Below, piece after piece: positions 60,168 to 64,000 of a stretch of 64,000 nt of DNA. The stretch spans positions 36,717 to 100,716 of the forward strand of contig JAUNUN010000003.1 of assembly GCA_030538155.1 (NCBI GenBank), given 5' to 3'. Each line of letters opens with the position of its first letter. The stretch's first letter is position 1. A program made the translations under genes and the position numbers. The notes beneath the pieces were generated by a model that was not told the origin of the DNA, searched no databases, and saw only the letters and a list, made by a program, of their open reading frames with translations. The stretch is from a bacterium (GTDB taxonomy: Bacteria > Desulfobacterota > Desulfobulbia > Desulfobulbales > Desulfobulbaceae).

Positions 60168-61121
60168 TCAGGCGGTGGGGGATTCACTTTCCAGCTTTTC
60201 AGTCTCTACCCTCAGCTCGCATTCGCCGCCCTGGTGATGGAACGACCTGGAGTCTTCAAGCGACTCCAGGTGGGTGCTGATGGTGGTGTTCTTTAGTTGC
60301 GCCCGCACCTCGTTTTCAAAATCTTCGGCCAGACAGTGGGCTCGATGCACGGTCCAGTCGCCGGGAAAGAGCATGTGCACGGTAATAAAGCGCTCTGAGG
60401 CGGCGCGCCGGGCCTGGAGCGCATGAAAGGCAATGCCCTGCTGCTGAAAGGCGACCATGGCCTGGCGGATCTTCTCCATTTCCTCTGTGGGCAGGACCGC
60501 ATCCATGAGCCCGTCAAAGGAGCGCCGCAAGATACCGGTCCCGATATAGATAATCTGCAGCGCCACCAAGATGGCAATCACCGCGTCCAACCAGATCCAG
60601 CCGGTCAGCCAGGCTAAAGCCAGGCCAAGAACCACGCCTGCTGAAGTCCAGACATCGGTCATCAAATGCCGGCCGTCTGCCTCCAGGATAATGGATTCGT
60701 GCTGCTTGCCCGCACGCAAAAGAATGCGGGCCGTGGCAAAGTTGAGCAGGGAGGCGATAAGCGAGGCGACAAGGCCAATCCCCATCTGCTCCAGCGGTTG
60801 CGGATGGAGCAGGCGACCGCCGGCTGTATAGATAATGGCAATGGCGGCAAAGATGATGAGCAGCCCCTCAAAGGCGCTGGAAAAATACTCTGCCTTGCTG
60901 TGACCAAAGGGATGTTTTTCATCCGCCGGCCGGGCCGCATAGCTGAGCATGACCAGGGCCAGTATGGCCCCGGCCAGGTTGACCAAGGACTCCACTGCAT
61001 CGGAGAGCAAACCCACCGAACCGGTGAGTATATAGGCCCCGGTTTTTAAGGCAATGGTAAGCAGGGCCGTGCCCAGGGAGAGCCAGGCATATCGGGTAAG
61101 AGAGGTTTTAGGGCTAGCCAT
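60168..61121 (-). CDS. Cation diffusion facilitator metal exporter
   Basis: 317 residues, six membrane helices. Metal sites in LLSDAVESLVNL and LMTDVWTSAGVV, with HPFGHSKAEYFSS (loop) and a cytoplasmic C-terminal domain with FHALQARRA and ITVHMLFPGDWTVHRAH. Exports Zn/Fe/Mn-type cations by proton antiport. The C-terminal tail HHQGGECELRVETEKLESES is extra and acidic. Gene order: DUF2231-like protein upstream. Confidence 0.9.
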   Translation of the reverse strand: MASPKTSLTRYAWLSLGTALLTIALKTGAYILTGSVGLLSDAVESLVNLAGAILALVMLSYAARPADEKHPFGHSKAEYFSSAFEGLLIIFAAIAIIYTAGGRLLHPQPLEQMGIGLVASLIASLLNFATARILLRAGKQHESIILEADGRHLMTDVWTSAGVVLGLALAWLTGWIWLDAVIAILVALQIIYIGTGILRRSFDGLMDAVLPTEEMEKIRQAMVAFQQQGIAFHALQARRAASERFITVHMLFPGDWTVHRAHCLAEDFENEVRAQLKNTTISTHLESLEDSRSFHHQGGECELRVETEKLESESPTA

Positions 61122-61160
61122 GAGAGCAGCGGGTTAAAAAATATTTTTAAAAACAATAGG

Positions 61161-61586
61161 TTAATTGCCGTAGACCAGTTCGCCGCCGGAATAGCCCAAG
61201 CCTGCAGCACAGAGAGCGGCCAGTCCGTAGAGCACCAGCATGCGGCCGGGTGAAGCAGCCCTGCGGTGCTGCCACAGGCTCAGAAGAAGCAGCACCAGTA
61301 AAATCGGCGCAAGCACCATCTTGAGCGTGATCCAGGTATTCATGCTGCCGCCGTAGCGGTATGACCAGTCCAAAAGACCGGCCGCTACCGTGGGCACAAG
61401 CGCTGCCGCAGCCAGCAGCGAGCAATGATAGGCGCTCTTCAGAAGAACAGGCTGCGACAAAATCAGGGCCGACAGGGAGAAGACAAAGCAGGCTATCACC
61501 AGGCCCATGGGCAGGTGGGTGAGGGGCGGATGCAGAGGATGGTGGAAACCAAGGCCCTGCAAAAAGGTGTAGATCGCATCAACCAT
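61161..61586 (-). CDS. DUF2231-like membrane protein
   Basis: 141 residues from ATG 61586 (AGGAAGAAT ribosome site). Four membrane helices; GFHHPLHPPLTHLPMGLVIACFVFSL carries the HP..H..H.P motif of DUF2231, often seen with heme or metal redox proteins. LLDWSYRYGGS and GYSGGELVYG follow. Function unknown. The CDF exporter starts 39 bases after it. Confidence 0.75.
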   Translation of the reverse strand: MVDAIYTFLQGLGFHHPLHPPLTHLPMGLVIACFVFSLSALILSQPVLLKSAYHCSLLAAAALVPTVAAGLLDWSYRYGGSMNTWITLKMVLAPILLVLLLLSLWQHRRAASPGRMLVLYGLAALCAAGLGYSGGELVYGN

Positions 61587-61702
61587 ATTCTTCCTCCTCA
61601 AAGTGCTGCGCAGTACCGGCGGAGTGTGACAACATGCACCCGCAGCGCTTCTGTTTCTTCGGGTAGTTCCACTTCCATGTTAAAGCCCTATCTCTGTCGG
61701 CT

Positions 61703-61792
61703 TCGAAAAATGCTCCTCGCAGTACTGCACAAGTACGCCTGCGAACATTAGCCCCGCCTTCTTGATACATTTCCCTGATCTGGAACTGGAAT
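61703..61792. repeat. Dispersed intergenic repeat, copy 2
   Basis: Related to 2893-2981, same orientation. It folds better than copy 1: AATG...CGCAG-TAC / GTA-CGC-CTGCG...CATT. The sequence continues left (61672-61702) into CCATGTTAAAGC...CTGTCGGCTTCG, which copy 1 lacks. Confidence 0.65.
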
Positions 61793-61942
61793 AAGAAACC
61801 GACCGAATAAAAATTCTAGCTCACTGCCGGCCCTTGCACAAGCAGAAGAGCGCTCCGGTGAGCCAGACGTGAACAGTCACAATTGGGCAATCGTGCTGAT
61901 TTTCTTCAAAATCATTTTCAGGGCGGCAGTATTTCTTCCATG

Positions 61943-61951
61943 TGGTATAGT
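61943..61951 (+). promoter_or_regulatory. Extended -10 promoter for aroK
   Basis: TGG-TATAGT, with no clear -35; predicted leader about 160 bases. Confidence 0.4.
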
Positions 61952-62118
61952 GTCCGTTTTTGTCTGTTCTGCCTTTGCCTCAACCAAGCCAGCCGAGCCC
62001 GTGTGGCCTGTGGCTGTACCGGTTAGGGGCTTGAAACGGCAGTATAGAGCCATGCAGCCATGCTTTGCGCTGTTGTGTGCAATAGCGGGGTCTTTTTCTG
62101 TTCATTAGATCTGTCTTC

Positions 62119-62652
62119 ATGAAAAACAATATCCTTATCACCGGCTTCATGGGCGTGGGCAAGAGCCGCACCGCCCGGGCCCTGGCAGCGGCCACAGGTC
62201 TTTTTGCCGTGGATACCGACGATTTGATCGAATCTCTGATCCACACCACTATCAGCGATTTTTTTAAGAGCCACGGCGAACCGGCCTTCCGCAGGCTGGA
62301 GCAGGATGTGGCCAACTGGCTTGAACGCTCGGTTGACCACACCATAGTCTCCACAGGCGGTGGTTTTTTCATGGTGCCCAACCTCCTCAAACTGGGTCAG
62401 GTCTTTTTTTTGGATGCCGATTTCGACGCCATCTATCAGCGCCTGCGCGCCCAGCCCGGCGGCCGGCAGATCGCCAAACGCCCCCTGTTCCAGAACTTGG
62501 ATGAAGCCGGGAAACGCTACCAGGATCGGTTACCGCTCTACCGTCAAAACGCCCATCACATCATCCAGGTGAAAGGCCGGGAAAGCAATGTGGTTGCCCT
62601 GGAAATTCAGAATATTCTGCAATCACGCGGGCTTTTGCTCAAAAAACCGTAG
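62119..62652 (+). CDS. aroK: Shikimate kinase
   Basis: 177 residues. P-loop GFMGVGKS (9-16), DTDDLIE with the shikimate/Mg Asp, FRRLEQD, STGGG and RPLF lid segment. Phosphorylates shikimate in aromatic amino-acid synthesis. No other aro gene is in the window. Starts at ATG 62119; no strong ribosome site. Confidence 0.9.
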   Translation: MKNNILITGFMGVGKSRTARALAAATGLFAVDTDDLIESLIHTTISDFFKSHGEPAFRRLEQDVANWLERSVDHTIVSTGGGFFMVPNLLKLGQVFFLDADFDAIYQRLRAQPGGRQIAKRPLFQNLDEAGKRYQDRLPLYRQNAHHIIQVKGRESNVVALEIQNILQSRGLLLKKP

Positions 62653-62728
62653 CTCCCTCCAACTGTCCGCCCGATACCCGCACCCACCGGATTAACTGTA
62701 CCATCAGTATCAAAGCAGGAGTAAACCA

Positions 62729-63811
62729 ATGGCCCGGCCCCTAGCGTCCAGCTTTCTGGACACCACCATCCGCAAAATCTACCCGCAAGACAGCGACTGG
62801 CGCGAAAAGGCGCGCAAGCGTCTGAGCAATCTGACCATGCCCCACTGGGCCCTTGGTGATTTGATGGATTTGGCCGTGGATCTGGCCGGCATCACCCGTT
62901 CGCTTACACCGCCGGTGGTAAGGAAAAAGGTGGTGGTCATGGTGGGGGACCACGGCATTGCCGATGAACAGGTCACCATCTACCCGCCGGCAGTCACCAC
63001 CCAGATGGTACACAACATCGTGCGCGGCGGGGCCGGTATCAATGCCCTGTCCCGGCAGGCGGGCGCAGACATTCTGGTGGTGGATGTGGGCGCCAAGGAT
63101 GACTTTAAGGATTTAGTGCAAAACGGCGCGGTACTGGCCAAAAAGATCGGCCATGGCACTGCCAACATGTTGCACGGCCCGGCCATGAGCCGCACCCATG
63201 CGGTCATGGCGGTGGAGGCAGGCATCGAGGTGGCGAACAGTCTGGCCCAGGAGGTGGATATTTTTGCCACCGGTGAAATGGGCATTGCCAATACCAGCCC
63301 GAGCACCGCCATCAGCGCGGTCATCACCGGCCTGCCCGTGGCAGGGCTTACCGGGCGGGGCGCGGGCATAGACGACGCCCGCCTGCAGCATAAAATCCGG
63401 GTGATTGAACAGGCGGTTGCGCGCAATCAACCGGACTCTAAAGACCCGCTCGATGTACTGGCCAAGGTGGGTGGGTTTGAAATCGGCGCTATTGCGGGCC
63501 TTATTCTGGGCGCGGCAGCCAACCGCAAACCGGTTCTGGTGGATGGCTTTATCTCAACTGCCGGAGCGCTCATCGCCTATGCCCTTGAACCCTTTGTGCG
63601 CGACTACATCATCTGCGGCCATGCCAGTGTGGAGCCGGGGCATGCGGTTTTGTTCGAGCGGTTGCAGCGCAAACCGCTTTTGCAACTCAACATGCGCCTT
63701 GGCGAAGGAACCGGGGCAGTGCTCGCCATGAACATTGTCGAGGCAGCCGTGGCCGTGCTCACAGAAATGGCCACCTTTGACGAGGCCGGGGTAAGCACGG
63801 CAGAGGCGTAA
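62729..63811 (+). CDS. cobT: Nicotinate-nucleotide-dimethylbenzimidazole phosphoribosyltransferase
   Basis: 360 residues, makes alpha-ribazole phosphate for the lower ligand of cobalamin. VMVGDHGIADEQVTIYP, TTQMVHNIVRGGAGINALSRQAGADI, GEMGIANTSPSTAISAV and LGEGTGAVLA with the catalytic Glu are family signatures. AGGAGT before ATG 62729 supports the start. 76 bases after aroK; no cobalamin riboswitch is visible in that gap. Confidence 0.96.
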   Translation: MARPLASSFLDTTIRKIYPQDSDWREKARKRLSNLTMPHWALGDLMDLAVDLAGITRSLTPPVVRKKVVVMVGDHGIADEQVTIYPPAVTTQMVHNIVRGGAGINALSRQAGADILVVDVGAKDDFKDLVQNGAVLAKKIGHGTANMLHGPAMSRTHAVMAVEAGIEVANSLAQEVDIFATGEMGIANTSPSTAISAVITGLPVAGLTGRGAGIDDARLQHKIRVIEQAVARNQPDSKDPLDVLAKVGGFEIGAIAGLILGAAANRKPVLVDGFISTAGALIAYALEPFVRDYIICGHASVEPGHAVLFERLQRKPLLQLNMRLGEGTGAVLAMNIVEAAVAVLTEMATFDEAGVSTAEA

Positions 63812-63905
63812 AGCTGGGCGCACAACTTGCAGCTTGACGCAAACTGCATCCAACCCCACCATTTCAACCTCAAGCCAACAAAAACAACCAACAAGGAATA
63901 CACCC

Positions 63906-64000
63906 ATGAAAAAATCTTTCATTGTCTGTACCGCCCTTGCCGGACTGATCATAGCCCCACTTCTGCCCCTGGCCGCCGGCCCGGCGCAGGCTGTGGACGC
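63906..64000 (+). CDS. Secreted protein, N-terminal signal peptide only (runs off window)
   Basis: ATG 63906 follows AAGGA at the right distance. The visible 31 residues are a lysine start (MKKSF), a hydrophobic core (IVCTALAGLIIAPLLPLAA) and an Ala-x-Ala cleavage region (GPAQA). The mature protein is outside the window, so its identity is unknown. Confidence 0.75.
   Translation, partial: MKKSFIVCTALAGLIIAPLLPLAAGPAQAVD

Larger units (their letters stand above)
61587..62118. other. Intergenic region with repeat copy 2 and aroK promoter
   Basis: 532 bases. Near its left end a 26-codon minus-strand frame (61678 to 61598, MEVELPEETEALRV...) stops just before the DUF2231 ribosome site; it could be part of the repeat or a leader peptide. 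The dispersed repeat (61703-61792) and an extended -10 (61943-61951) follow. A GTG frame at 61869-62108 looks spurious. Confidence 0.5.

Noticed and set aside
61869..62108. 79-codon GTG frame with a hydrophobic N-terminus before aroK
   Set aside because: It lies over the extended -10 promoter, lacks a ribosome site, and has no recognisable family.
62653..62728. Cobalamin riboswitch before cobT
   Set aside because: The gap is 76 bases and holds no B12-box-like sequence.
1..64000. tRNA genes, rRNA genes, CRISPR arrays and prophage
   Set aside because: No cloverleaf, rRNA-like or regularly spaced repeat sequence was recognised, and no phage structural genes are present.

Overview
The window reads as a chromosomal segment of an anaerobic, Gram-negative deltaproteobacterium, most likely of the Desulfobulbales. 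Four things suggest this: an HdrC-type heterodisulfide reductase subunit, an electron-bifurcating type Etf/acyl-CoA dehydrogenase set, a diderm Mla lipid-transport operon, and many two-component/sigma-54 regulators. The placement is inferred from gene content only; there is no rRNA marker. The DNA is moderately GC-rich and gene dense. I see no tRNA, rRNA or CRISPR array.

Layout. 1-5.4 kb: the 5' part of hdrC (minus), then a hydantoinase/oxoprolinase-like gene and a class II HDAC-like amidohydrolase (plus); the HDAC stop codon lies in the left end of a decayed IS3-family element. 5.4-9.1 kb (minus): ndk, a lipoprotein alpha/beta hydrolase, dCMP deaminase, an S4 RNA-binding protein and a sodium:alanine symporter. 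9.4-19.4 kb (plus): lysC, cimA, a ComEA-like HhH protein, miaA, recJ, purB, a DUF4911 protein, miaB and a PHP phosphoesterase. 19.5-20.4 kb: a broken IS5-family transposase. 20.4-23.8 kb (plus): ppnN, a bacteriohemerythrin, a small orphan and a ParB-like protein.

23.8-34.2 kb is one long minus-strand operon: yceD-rpmF-plsX-fabH-acd-etfB-etfA-fabG-acpP-fabF-rpiB-nrdR-ribD. It places an acyl-CoA dehydrogenase and its Etf inside the fatty-acid synthesis cluster, where an enoyl reductase would be expected. 34.4-37.9 kb (minus): mlaE-F-D-A-C. 38.3-40.5 kb: a DUF423 membrane protein and a TauE/SafE-type transporter split into two genes. 40.6-46.8 kb (minus): a signalling cluster with a 7TM-like membrane protein, a PAS histidine kinase, an HhH protein, a lone receiver, a GAF-GAF-PAS-HisKA protein lacking the ATPase domain, and upstream an NtrC-type regulator. 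46.8-51.6 kb (minus): thiL, a PEP-synthase-like protein, and a dual-specificity phosphatase fused to a Cys-rich domain, overlapping the NtrC gene.

51.8-55.1 kb: BON lipoprotein, DUF190-CrcB fluoride module, DUF2284 metal-binding protein, and an orphan periplasmic binding protein. 55.1-59.1 kb (minus) holds the most interesting cassette: lysine 2,3-aminomutase, two different D-Ala-D-Ala-ligase-like ATP-grasp enzymes and a GNAT acetyltransferase. This suggests production and amide-coupling or acetylation of beta-lysine. 59.5-64 kb: lipoprotein, CDF metal exporter, DUF2231-like membrane protein, shikimate kinase, cobT and the start of a secreted protein. A diverged, structured intergenic repeat occurs twice (about 2.9 and 61.7 kb).
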